Below are positions 1 to 5,585 of a stretch of 9,040 nt of DNA, piece after piece. The position numbers and the translations under genes are program-made. Position 1 is the stretch's first letter. Each line of letters begins with the position of its first letter. The stretch is from CAYLNK01 sp964384675 (lineage in GTDB: Bacteria; Acidobacteriota; Thermoanaerobaculia; UBA5066), in the NCBI GenBank assembly GCA_964384675.1, contig CAYLNK010000283.1:1-9040 (forward strand), written 5' to 3'. The notes beneath the pieces were generated by a model. The model was not told the DNA's origin. It saw nothing but the letters and a program-made list of their open reading frames with translations, and did not search any database.

Positions 1-2240
1 GTGGCGGCGGCCGCCGCGGCCGCAGACGGCTGAGGCGCGGCGGGCGGGAGGCTGGAGCCGCGGGCGGTCCGGGTCCCCTTCACGGCGTCGTCGTTCCTGG
101 AGGCCGCGGTGTTCAGCGGCTGGGTCTTCTTGCAGCCGTCGCGGTAGATCGCGATCGCCTTCAGGCCGAGCTTCCAGCCCTGCATGTAGACGTCGGCGAT
201 GTCCTCCACCGTGGCCTCGCCCGGAAGGTTGACGGTCTTGGAGATGGCGCCGGAGAGGAACGGCTGGACCGCCGCCATCATCCGGACGTGCCCCATCGGG
301 CCGATCGTGCGGGTGCCGTCGAGCGCCTTGAACGCGCAGTCGAAGACGGGCAGGTGCCGCGGATCGAGCTCGGGCGCGCCCTCGATGGTCCCCTTCTCGT
401 CGATGTAGCGGACGATCGCGTTGGCCTGCTCCTGGCTGTAGCCGAGGCGGGTCAGCGCGTGCGGGACGGTCTGGTTGACGATCTTGATCGTCCCGCCGCC
501 CACCAGCTTCTTGTACTTCACGAGCGCGAGGTCGGGCTCCACGCCCGTCGTGTCGCAATCCATCATGAAGCCGATGGTGCCGGTGGGGGCGAGCACCGTG
601 GCCTGCGCGTTCCGGTAGCCGTGCTGGCGGCCCGACTCGAGCGTCAGGTCCCAGATCCCGCGCTGCGCCTCGAAGAGGTCGCGCGGGACGCCGGAGGGCG
701 CGATCGCGTACGCCGCGTCCCGGTGCATCCCGATCACGTCGAGGAACGAGTCACGGTTCGGCGCGTAGCCCGCGAACGTCCCGATCTCCGAGGCGATCCG
801 CGAGGAGGTGAGGTACGCCTGGGCGTGCATCAGGCTGGTGACCGCGGCCGCGTAGTGACGGCCGTCCTCGCCGTCGTACGGGAGGCCGTTGTACATGAGG
901 AGCGCGCCCAGGTTCGCGTAGCCGAGCCCGATGGGACGGTAGTCATGGGAGTTCCGCTCGATCGCCGGAGTCGGGTAGGAGGCCTCCGAGACCAGCATCT
1001 CCTGCGCGGAGAAGACCACGTCCACCGCGTGGCGGAACCGGTCGACGTCGAACCCGCCGTCCTCGCGCGCGAACTTCATCAGGTTCAGCGAGGCCAGGTT
1101 GCAGGCGGAGTCGTCGATGAACATGTACTCCGAGCACGGGTTCGACGCGTTGATCCGGTGGGTCGCCTTGCAGGGGTTCCACTTGTTGATGGTGGTGTCG
1201 TACTGCATGCCCGGATCGCCGCAGACCCAGGCCGCCTGCGACATCTCGAGGAAGAGCTGGCGGGCGTCGTACGTCTTCATCGGCTGGCCGGTCAGGACGG
1301 CGGTGGTCGTGTGGGTGCCGCCGGTCTCGACCGCGCGCATGAACGTGTCCGTCACCCGCACCGAGTGGTTGGCGTTCTGGAACGCGATGTTGCCGTAGAC
1401 CTCGCCGTTGAAGGAGCCGTCCCAGCCCGCCTCGATCAGGTCCCAGGCCTTCCGCTCTTCCTTCTCCTTGGCGACGATGAACTCCTCGATGTCCGGGTGG
1501 TCGACGTTGAGGATCACCATCTTGGCGGCGCGGCGCGTCTTGCCGCCCGACTTGATCGCGCCCGCGAAGCTGTCGAAGCCGCGCATGAACGAGACCGGGC
1601 CCGACGCGATGCCGCCCGAGGAGAGCGACTCGGTGGAGGAGCGCAGCGACGAGAGGTTCGAGCCGGTGCCCGAGCCGAACTTGAAGAGCATCCCCTCGGT
1701 CTTGGCGAGGTCGAGGATGGAGGCCATCGAGTCGCCGACCGAGTTGATGAAGCAGGCCGAGGCCTGTGGCCTCGGCTCGACGCCCACGTTGAACCAGACG
1801 GGCGAGTTGAAGCTCGCCACCTGGTGTACCAGGATGGCGGTCAGCTCGTCGTGGAAGACGTCCCGGTCCGCGCCGGTGCGGAAATAGCCGCCCTTCACGC
1901 CGAAGCCGGTGATGGTGTCGACCACCCGACCGATCAGCTGGCGCACCGAGCGCTCCCGCTGAGGCGTCCCGGGCTTCCCGTGAAAATACTTCTGGGCCAC
2001 GATGTTCGTGGCGGTCATCGACCAGCTCTTCGGGACCTCGACGTCCCGCTGCTCGAAGAAGACCTCGCCCTTCTCGTTCGTGATGGCCGCGGTGCGGAGC
2101 TCCCACTCGACCGTCTCGAAGGGCGGCGTGACCCCGTCGGTGTAGAGACGCCGGAAGGTCAGACCGCGTAGGCCCGTCCACGGAGCCGAGGCGCCTGCCA
2201 GCGTCTCGGACGACTTCGCTCCTTGCTCGACAACGCTCAT
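1..2240 (-). CDS. nrdJ: Vitamin B12-dependent (class II) ribonucleotide reductase, 3' end cut by window edge
   Basis: Adenosylcobalamin-dependent enzyme that reduces ribonucleotides to deoxyribonucleotides in the cytoplasm, with or without oxygen. The reading frame is open from the ATG at 2238-2240 to the window edge, giving 746 complete residues. Seen: the first redox Cys at 163 in ASACFINSVGDSM; the active-site NPCSE motif (367-371) with presumed thiyl Cys369 flanked by Asn367 and Glu371; the redox partner Cys380 in DDSACNLASLNL; the class II signature TGTIGFMMDCDTTG around Cys562; and YRDGCKKTQPL around Cys703. After that comes an Ala/Pro-rich stretch, probably a linker to the C-terminal Cys-containing tail outside the window. 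The N-terminus shows no ATP-cone. GAAAGGA at 2248-2254 is a well-placed ribosome binding site. It stands alone on its strand, divergent from erpA. Family assignment is very secure. Confidence 0.97.
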   Translation of the reverse strand, partial: MSVVEQGAKSSETLAGASAPWTGLRGLTFRRLYTDGVTPPFETVEWELRTAAITNEKGEVFFEQRDVEVPKSWSMTATNIVAQKYFHGKPGTPQRERSVRQLIGRVVDTITGFGVKGGYFRTGADRDVFHDELTAILVHQVASFNSPVWFNVGVEPRPQASACFINSVGDSMASILDLAKTEGMLFKFGSGTGSNLSSLRSSTESLSSGGIASGPVSFMRGFDSFAGAIKSGGKTRRAAKMVILNVDHPDIEEFIVAKEKEERKAWDLIEAGWDGSFNGEVYGNIAFQNANHSVRVTDTFMRAVETGGTHTTTAVLTGQPMKTYDARQLFLEMSQAAWVCGDPGMQYDTTINKWNPCKATHRINASNPCSEYMFIDDSACNLASLNLMKFAREDGGFDVDRFRHAVDVVFSAQEMLVSEASYPTPAIERNSHDYRPIGLGYANLGALLMYNGLPYDGEDGRHYAAAVTSLMHAQAYLTSSRIASEIGTFAGYAPNRDSFLDVIGMHRDAAYAIAPSGVPRDLFEAQRGIWDLTLESGRQHGYRNAQATVLAPTGTIGFMMDCDTTGVEPDLALVKYKKLVGGGTIKIVNQTVPHALTRLGYSQEQANAIVRYIDEKGTIEGAPELDPRHLPVFDCAFKALDGTRTIGPMGHVRMMAAVQPFLSGAISKTVNLPGEATVEDIADVYMQGWKLGLKAIAIYRDGCKKTQPLNTAASRNDDAVKGTRTARGSSLPPAAPQPSAAAAAAA

Positions 2241-2288
2241 GCGACGGTCCTTTCGGGATGTGGAAATCTGGTTTCGAGGGGGTGGAAA

Positions 2289-2317
2289 AGCCTATCGTGG
2301 CGCCGGAGACCCGTCAA
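2289..2317 (-). promoter_or_regulatory. Probable sigma-70 promoter of nrdJ
   Basis: On the minus strand, TTGACG (2312-2317, five of six matches to the -35 consensus) is followed by exactly 17 bp and then TAGGCT (2289-2294, three of six matches to the -10). Transcription would begin near 2282 and give a leader of about 40 nt ending in the GAAAGGA ribosome site. The -10 is weak, so this is an inference. The NrdR-like boxes lie immediately upstream of the -35. Confidence 0.5.
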
Positions 2318-2324
2318 GGGGAAA

Positions 2325-2340
2325 ACCCAACATCTTGTGC
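2325..2340 (-). promoter_or_regulatory. NrdR box, promoter-proximal copy
   Basis: The minus-strand 16-mer GCACAAGATGTTGGGT matches the NrdR-box consensus acaCwATATaTwGtgt at 12 of 16 positions by my count. It ends 7 bp upstream of the nrdJ -35 element. NrdR is the zinc-ribbon/ATP-cone repressor of ribonucleotide reductase genes and normally binds two boxes. The second copy lies 31 bp away centre to centre, the usual spacing, which supports the call more than either match alone. No nrdR gene is visible in the window. Confidence 0.6.
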
Positions 2341-2355
2341 CTGCGGCGCCGCCAG

Positions 2356-2371
2356 GCACGATATGTAGTGT
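2356..2371 (-). promoter_or_regulatory. NrdR box, promoter-distal copy
   Basis: The minus-strand 16-mer ACACTACATATCGTGC matches acaCwATATaTwGtgt at 13 of 16 positions, better than the proximal copy. The 15 bp between the two boxes contain a perfect 10-bp palindrome (GCGGCGCCGC, 2343-2352). The half-sites GTGCCT and AGGCAC flank it, so the stretch 2337-2359 is a near-perfect dyad with one extra base. This site is 49 bp upstream of the erpA -35, so an effect on erpA is possible but not implied. Confidence 0.62.
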
Positions 2372-2384
2372 TCTGAAGCATCTC

Positions 2385-2419
2385 GTCCCAATCCGGGACG
2401 GGACCCCGTCCGGGGGTCC
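2385..2419 (+). repeat. Two adjacent small inverted repeats upstream of the erpA promoter
   Basis: GTCCC-AATCC-GGGAC (2385-2399) is a perfect 5-bp-arm dyad. One base later, GGACCCC-GTCCG-GGGGTCC (2401-2419) is a perfect 7-bp-arm dyad. The second ends one base before the TTGACA of the presumed erpA promoter. This is operator-like placement. Neither matches a regulator site that I recognise (they do not look like IscR sites). No gene ends here on either strand, so a terminator role is unlikely. Confidence 0.4.
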
Positions 2420-2420
2420 G

Positions 2421-2449
2421 TTGACAACCGGAGGGGGGCGACCCAGTAT
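2421..2449 (+). promoter_or_regulatory. Probable sigma-70 promoter of erpA-sufT-thioesterase cluster
   Basis: A perfect TTGACA (2421-2426) is followed after 17 bp by CAGTAT (2444-2449), three of six matches to TATAAT. The start of transcription would be near 2456, about 33 nt before the erpA ATG. Perfect -35 hexamers are uncommon in sequence this GC-rich, which strengthens the call. No other promoter is evident between the three downstream plus-strand genes. Confidence 0.55.
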
Positions 2450-2488
2450 TTGCGACAGGGGCGGCGTCGCCCGCCCGGGAGGTTCACG

Positions 2489-2878
2489 ATGTCTTCCCCC
2501 GTTTCCGACGGCGTCAATGCCGCCGCCGTCGTCGCCGTACCGACGACCGATGACTTCGTCCTGGCCGTCACCGACGCCGCCGTCGGAAAAGTGAAGGACT
2601 TCGCGGCCCGGATGCCCGAGGCCGCCGGCAAGCCGCTTCGCGTCTTCATCCAGGGGGGAGGCTGCTCCGGCTTCCAGTACGGCTTCACGTTCGACGACAA
2701 GAAGCCGAGCGACTACGTGCTGTCGGTCAAGGGGATCGAGGTGGTCGTCGACAAGACCAGCTCGCTCAAGCTCCACGGCGCGACCGTGGACTGGATCGAG
2801 GACTTCAGGGGCGCCGGCTTCTCGGTGGAGAACCCGAACGCCACCTCGGGCTGCGGCTGCGGCAAGAGCTTCAGCTGA
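2489..2878 (+). CDS. erpA: A-type iron-sulfur cluster carrier (ErpA/IscA/HesB family)
   Basis: Small cytoplasmic carrier (129 aa) that receives Fe-S clusters from a scaffold and delivers them to target proteins. The three cluster-binding cysteines of the family are present: Cys59 in GGGCSGFQYGF and Cys122/Cys124 in the C-terminal SGCGCGKSF. The first ~20 residues are an Ala/Val-rich extension with no clear function. The ATG at 2489 is chosen because GGGAGGT lies 5 nt upstream; an in-frame TTG at 2450 has no ribosome site and lies at the presumed transcription start. It leads a plus-strand cluster with sufT and a thioesterase. ErpA, IscA and SufA are hard to separate by sequence alone. ErpA is favoured because no SUF or ISC scaffold operon surrounds it. 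Confidence 0.88.
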   Translation: MSSPVSDGVNAAAVVAVPTTDDFVLAVTDAAVGKVKDFAARMPEAAGKPLRVFIQGGGCSGFQYGFTFDDKKPSDYVLSVKGIEVVVDKTSSLKLHGATVDWIEDFRGAGFSVENPNATSGCGCGKSFS

Positions 2879-2906
2879 CGCTCGGCCGGAGCTTCAGCTG
2901 ACACTC
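2866..2906 (+). repeat. 23-bp tandem duplication across the erpA stop codon
   Basis: GAGCTTCAGCTGAC occurs perfectly at 2866-2879 and again at 2889-2902. With the next four bases, 17 of 18 positions match. The period is 23 bp, not a multiple of three. The first copy carries the last codons and TGA stop of erpA; the second carries the probable sufT start region. It looks like a fairly recent tandem duplication that separated two formerly overlapping genes. Confidence 0.75.
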
Positions 2907-3431
2907 TCGCGCCAGGTCCGGGCCCTCCGGATCCCGGCCGGCGACTCGGTGCTCCTTCCGGCCGGCACCCACGTCGACATCACACAGACCCTCGGCGGCT
3001 CCTACACCGTCTCCGCCGCCGGGGGCCTCTTCCGGATCGCCGGCGAGGATGCCGACGCGCTCGGCCTGAAGCCGGCACCGGCTCCGCCGGCCGCCGCACC
3101 GGCGGTCGCGCGCGGGGGCCAGGTCGACGAGGAGCGCGTCTACGAGGCGCTCCGGGGCTGCTACGACCCCGAGATCCCCGTCAACATCGTGGACCTCGGC
3201 CTCATCTACGACCTCCAGATCCAGCCGGCTCGCGGCGGCCACCGCGTGGGCGTCAAGATGACCCTCACGGCGCCCGGCTGCGGCATGGGTCCGTCGATCG
3301 CCGGCGACGCGCGACGGCAGATTCTCCAGATCTCGGGTGTGGCCGACGCCGAGGTGCAGGTGGTGTGGGATCCGCCCTGGTGCTCGGACATGATGTCGCC
3401 CGCCGCCAAGAAACAGCTCGGGGTGAGCTAG
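2898..3431 (+). CDS. sufT: Fe-S assembly protein SufT, long form (DUF59/MIP18 family), probable CTG start
   Basis: Accessory maturation factor for Fe-S proteins. The N-terminal long-SufT module reads LTLSRQVRALRIPAG, then VDITQTLGGSYTV and FRIAGEDADALG. An Ala/Pro linker (about 58-70) leads to the DUF59 domain with DPEIPVNIVDLGLIYD (90-105), TAPGCGMG (Cys128) and WDPPWCSDMMS (Cys162). The first canonical in-frame start is GTG at 2949, but it cuts off the first 17 residues of family-like sequence and has no ribosome site. CTG at 2898 has GGAG (2888-2891) 6 nt upstream and gives 177 aa, close to the length I recall for long-form SufT. I saw no in-frame ATG, GTG or TTG in the ~110 bp upstream of that CTG. 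It begins 19 nt after the erpA stop, so translational coupling or reinitiation is likely. The family call is secure; the start is an inference. Confidence 0.85.
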   Translation: MTLSRQVRALRIPAGDSVLLPAGTHVDITQTLGGSYTVSAAGGLFRIAGEDADALGLKPAPAPPAAAPAVARGGQVDEERVYEALRGCYDPEIPVNIVDLGLIYDLQIQPARGGHRVGVKMTLTAPGCGMGPSIAGDARRQILQISGVADAEVQVVWDPPWCSDMMSPAAKKQLGVS

Positions 3432-3457
3432 GTCGAGCTGCGGTAGAGTCGGAGACC

Positions 3458-3991
3458 ATGCTGGACGTCCGCCTCCCCGACTTCAACTTCGCGATCTCCC
3501 TCTACGTCTGGTTCCGGGACCTCGACGCGATGGGGCACGTGAACAACGCGGTCTACTTCCAGTTCTTCGAGCAGGCGCGGACGCGCTACTGGCTCTCCCT
3601 CCTGTCGGGGGAGAGCCCGAGCGCCGGCCTCTCCCACCCGCCGAGCCAGCACGTCGACGAGCACGCGTTCCAGAAGATCAACTTCATCGTGGCGCACGCC
3701 GAGTGCGACTACGTCACGCCGGCCCGGATGGGCGAGTCGCTCCTGGTGGGCTGCCGCATCTCCGAGATCGGGCGGAGCTCCTTCACGTTCGAGTACCGGA
3801 TCGTGACCGGCGAGAAGACGACGAGCGAGGCGGAGTCGCGCGTGGTGGCGAGCGGCAAGACGGTGCAGGTGCTGTACGACTGGACCGACCGCAAGCCGAT
3901 CCCGTTCAGCGACGAGCTGCGAAAGAAGATCGAGCTGCGCGAGGGGCGCGTGGTGAAGTCCCGCTCGCGCCGGACGACCTCCGACCACTGA
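3458..3991 (+). CDS. Acyl-CoA thioesterase, hotdog fold (4HBT family)
   Basis: Predicted cytoplasmic thioesterase (177 aa) that hydrolyses an acyl-CoA; the substrate is not identifiable. The 4HBT signature is clear at residues 18-41: WFRDLDAMGHVNNAVYFQFF, followed by EQAR. It holds the putative catalytic Asp23, His27, Asn29/Asn30, Tyr33 and Glu38. The ATG at 3458 lies 26 nt after the sufT stop, just before the start of homology; GGAG at 3451-3454 is only 3 nt from it, a tight spacing. A longer frame from GTG 3365 would overlap sufT and lacks support. The basic C-terminus (KSRSRRTTSDH) is probably disordered. Same-strand position suggests cotranscription with erpA-sufT, but the functional link is unclear. 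Confidence 0.88.
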   Translation: MLDVRLPDFNFAISLYVWFRDLDAMGHVNNAVYFQFFEQARTRYWLSLLSGESPSAGLSHPPSQHVDEHAFQKINFIVAHAECDYVTPARMGESLLVGCRISEIGRSSFTFEYRIVTGEKTTSEAESRVVASGKTVQVLYDWTDRKPIPFSDELRKKIELREGRVVKSRSRRTTSDH

Positions 3992-4016
3992 CGCGGCCGG
4001 GGGTCGGTCGGGGCCC

Positions 4017-4358
4017 CTACTGGAGCCGCACGCGTCCCGCGAACCCCTCCTGGTAGCCGTGGAAGTACTCCAGGGACTCCTCGGGCCATTTCCAGCAGTA
4101 GTAGCCGCCGCCCGAGTCGAAGTCGACGAGCCAAGGCCCCTTCACCTCGAGTCCGAGCGCTTCGAGCTCCTCCGCCCAGGCGGCGAGCACCGCCGCGGCG
4201 AGCTCCTGGAGCCGCGCGCGGCGCTCCCCGGGGTCTCCGTCGTCCGGGACCTCGAGCGCGCCGAGCCGCTCGAGCGCCTCGCGCGTGCGGTCGCGGACCA
4301 CGGGCAGGAGCTGACGGGCTTCGTCGAAGGTGAAGGTGCGGCGGGGAGGTGCGTCCAC
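4017..4358 (-). CDS. DUF2203 family protein
   Basis: A 113-residue protein of unknown function that matches the DUF2203 pattern: an N-terminal FTFDEARQLLPVV helix, a long charged helix (about 18-70) that may form a coiled coil, then the C-terminal motif EVKGPWLVDFDSGGGYYCWK with EYFHGYQEGFAGR. No signal peptide or membrane segment, so it is probably cytoplasmic. It starts at GTG (4356-4358) with no convincing ribosome site; a GATACT at minus-strand -10 distance suggests a leaderless message. It converges on the thioesterase gene with 25 bp between stops, and is divergent from the M20 gene. Family call by motif memory; no function is claimed. Confidence 0.8.
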   Translation of the reverse strand: MDAPPRRTFTFDEARQLLPVVRDRTREALERLGALEVPDDGDPGERRARLQELAAAVLAAWAEELEALGLEVKGPWLVDFDSGGGYYCWKWPEESLEYFHGYQEGFAGRVRLQ

Positions 4359-4394
4359 GCGGGGAGTATCGCTCGCCTATCATCCGCAGCCACG
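4359..4394. promoter_or_regulatory. 36-bp divergent promoter region between DUF2203 and M20 genes
   Basis: The two genes start 36 bp apart on opposite strands, so any promoters here must overlap. On the plus strand TATCAT (4378-4383) is a possible -10, ending 11 nt before the M20 ATG. On the minus strand GATACT lies 6 nt before the GTG. Neither gene has a recognisable ribosome site, so leaderless translation is plausible. The -35 matches are poor, so this is tentative. Confidence 0.35.
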
Positions 4395-5585
4395 ATGCAG
4401 GCCCTGGAGGAGAGTCCCGAGGCGGTCGACGCCGCGGCCATCACGTTCCGCCGCCGGCTCCACGCCCGGCCCGAGCTGGCGTTCGAGGAGGTCGAGACCG
4501 CCGGGGCCGTCGCCGAGCGGTTCCGGGCCCGCGGCCTCTCCGTCCGCACCGGTCTCGGCGGGACCGGTGTCGCCGCCGTGCTCGACACCGGCGCCCCGGG
4601 ACCCACGGTGCTTCTCCGGGCCGACCTCGACGCGCTGCCGCTGACGGAGCGCTCCGGGCTGCCGTTCGCGTCCACCGTCGACGGGCGGATGCACGCGTGC
4701 GGGCACGACGGCCACGTCGCGGCGCTCGACGCCGCGGCCGACCTCCTGCTCCTCGATCCCCCGGCCCGCGGCCGCGTCGTGTTCGCGTTCCAGCCGGCCG
4801 AGGAGGGGAGGGGCGGCGCCGAGGCGATGATCCGCGACGGCGTCCTGTCCGACCCGACGCCCGACGTCGTCTTCGGCGTCCACCTCTGGGCCCCGCTGCC
4901 GGTGGGCGCCGTCGCCGTCTCGCCGGGTCCGATGATGGCGAACGTCGACGAGTTCCGGATCGACGTCACCGGACCCGGCGGCCACGCCGCCTCGCCGCAC
5001 GAGACCCGCGACGTGGTCGTGGCGGCCGCGGCGGTGGTGACGGCGCTCCAGACGGTCGTCTCCCGCCGCCTCCCGCCGCTCCTGCCCGCCGTCGTCTCGG
5101 TCACGTCGATCCACGGCGGCTCGGCGTTCAACATCCTGCCCGACTCCGTCGTCCTGACCGGCACCTGCCGGTCGTTCGACCCGGAGGTGGCGGGAGCGCT
5201 TCCCGGGCTGGTCACCGCGACGGCGGCCGCGGCCGCGGCCGTCGGCGGGTGCGTCGCGCGGACGACGTACCAGCGCCTGAACCGCGCGCTGGTGAACCAC
5301 CGGGGCGAGGCGGAGCGGAGCGTGCGGGTCGCGGAGGCGCTGGTCGGCCGGGAGGCGGTCGTCACCGAGTGCCGCACGATGGGGGGCGAGGACTTCAGCG
5401 AGTTCCTGGAGAGGGTGCCGGGCGCGTTCGCGTTCGTGGGGGCGACGACCCCCCGCGCCGGAAGTCCGCCCGCCGCGCACCACTCGCCGGAATTCGCGAT
5501 CGACGAGGCGTCTCTCGCGATCGCCTCCCGCCTCCACGCCGCGTTCGCGCGCGACGTCCTGGCGTCCCCGACCCATCCTTGCTGA
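4395..5585 (+). CDS. M20 family amidohydrolase / metallopeptidase (M20D type)
   Basis: Predicted di-metal hydrolase (396 aa, usual family length) that cleaves amide-linked acyl-amino acids or similar conjugates, as in the IAA-amino acid hydrolase, hippuricase and N-acyl-amino acid amidohydrolase group. Seen: FRRRLHARPELAFEE (18-32); LRADLDALPL (74-83); the metal motif MHACGHDGH (99-107) with Cys102 and His104; PAEEGRGGAE with Glu136/Glu137; GVHLW with His163; the dimerisation-domain start GPGGHAASPHETRD; MGGEDFSEF; and the C-terminal metal-ligand region HHSPEF (His363). No signal peptide, so it is cytoplasmic. ATG 4395 is chosen because the family core starts about 15 residues later. Its end overlaps the symporter gene. 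The exact substrate is unknown. Confidence 0.93.
   Translation: MQALEESPEAVDAAAITFRRRLHARPELAFEEVETAGAVAERFRARGLSVRTGLGGTGVAAVLDTGAPGPTVLLRADLDALPLTERSGLPFASTVDGRMHACGHDGHVAALDAAADLLLLDPPARGRVVFAFQPAEEGRGGAEAMIRDGVLSDPTPDVVFGVHLWAPLPVGAVAVSPGPMMANVDEFRIDVTGPGGHAASPHETRDVVVAAAAVVTALQTVVSRRLPPLLPAVVSVTSIHGGSAFNILPDSVVLTGTCRSFDPEVAGALPGLVTATAAAAAAVGGCVARTTYQRLNRALVNHRGEAERSVRVAEALVGREAVVTECRTMGGEDFSEFLERVPGAFAFVGATTPRAGSPPAAHHSPEFAIDEASLAIASRLHAAFARDVLASPTHPC

Noticed and set aside
6..23. GC-only palindromes at the window start
   Set aside because: GGCGGCCGCC and GCGGCCGC arise from the Ala-codon run of NrdJ and need no regulatory explanation.
288..2171. A 627-codon open frame on the plus strand opposite nrdJ
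   Set aside because: Its sequence is Arg/Val/Asp-rich with no recognisable domain, and it is exactly antisense to a clear NrdJ frame. Long antisense open frames are expected at this GC content.
2241..2340. Cobalamin riboswitch upstream of the B12-dependent nrdJ
   Set aside because: The leader after the presumed promoter is only about 40 nt and I find no B12-box-like sequence in the 248-bp spacer. A covariance-model search would settle it.
3981..4017. Terminator between the convergent thioesterase and DUF2203 genes
   Set aside because: CCGACC (3981-3986) can pair with GGTCGG copies (4002-4007 or 4006-4011) and GGGGCCCC lies at 4010-4017, but loops are long, alternatives compete and there is no T-run on either strand.
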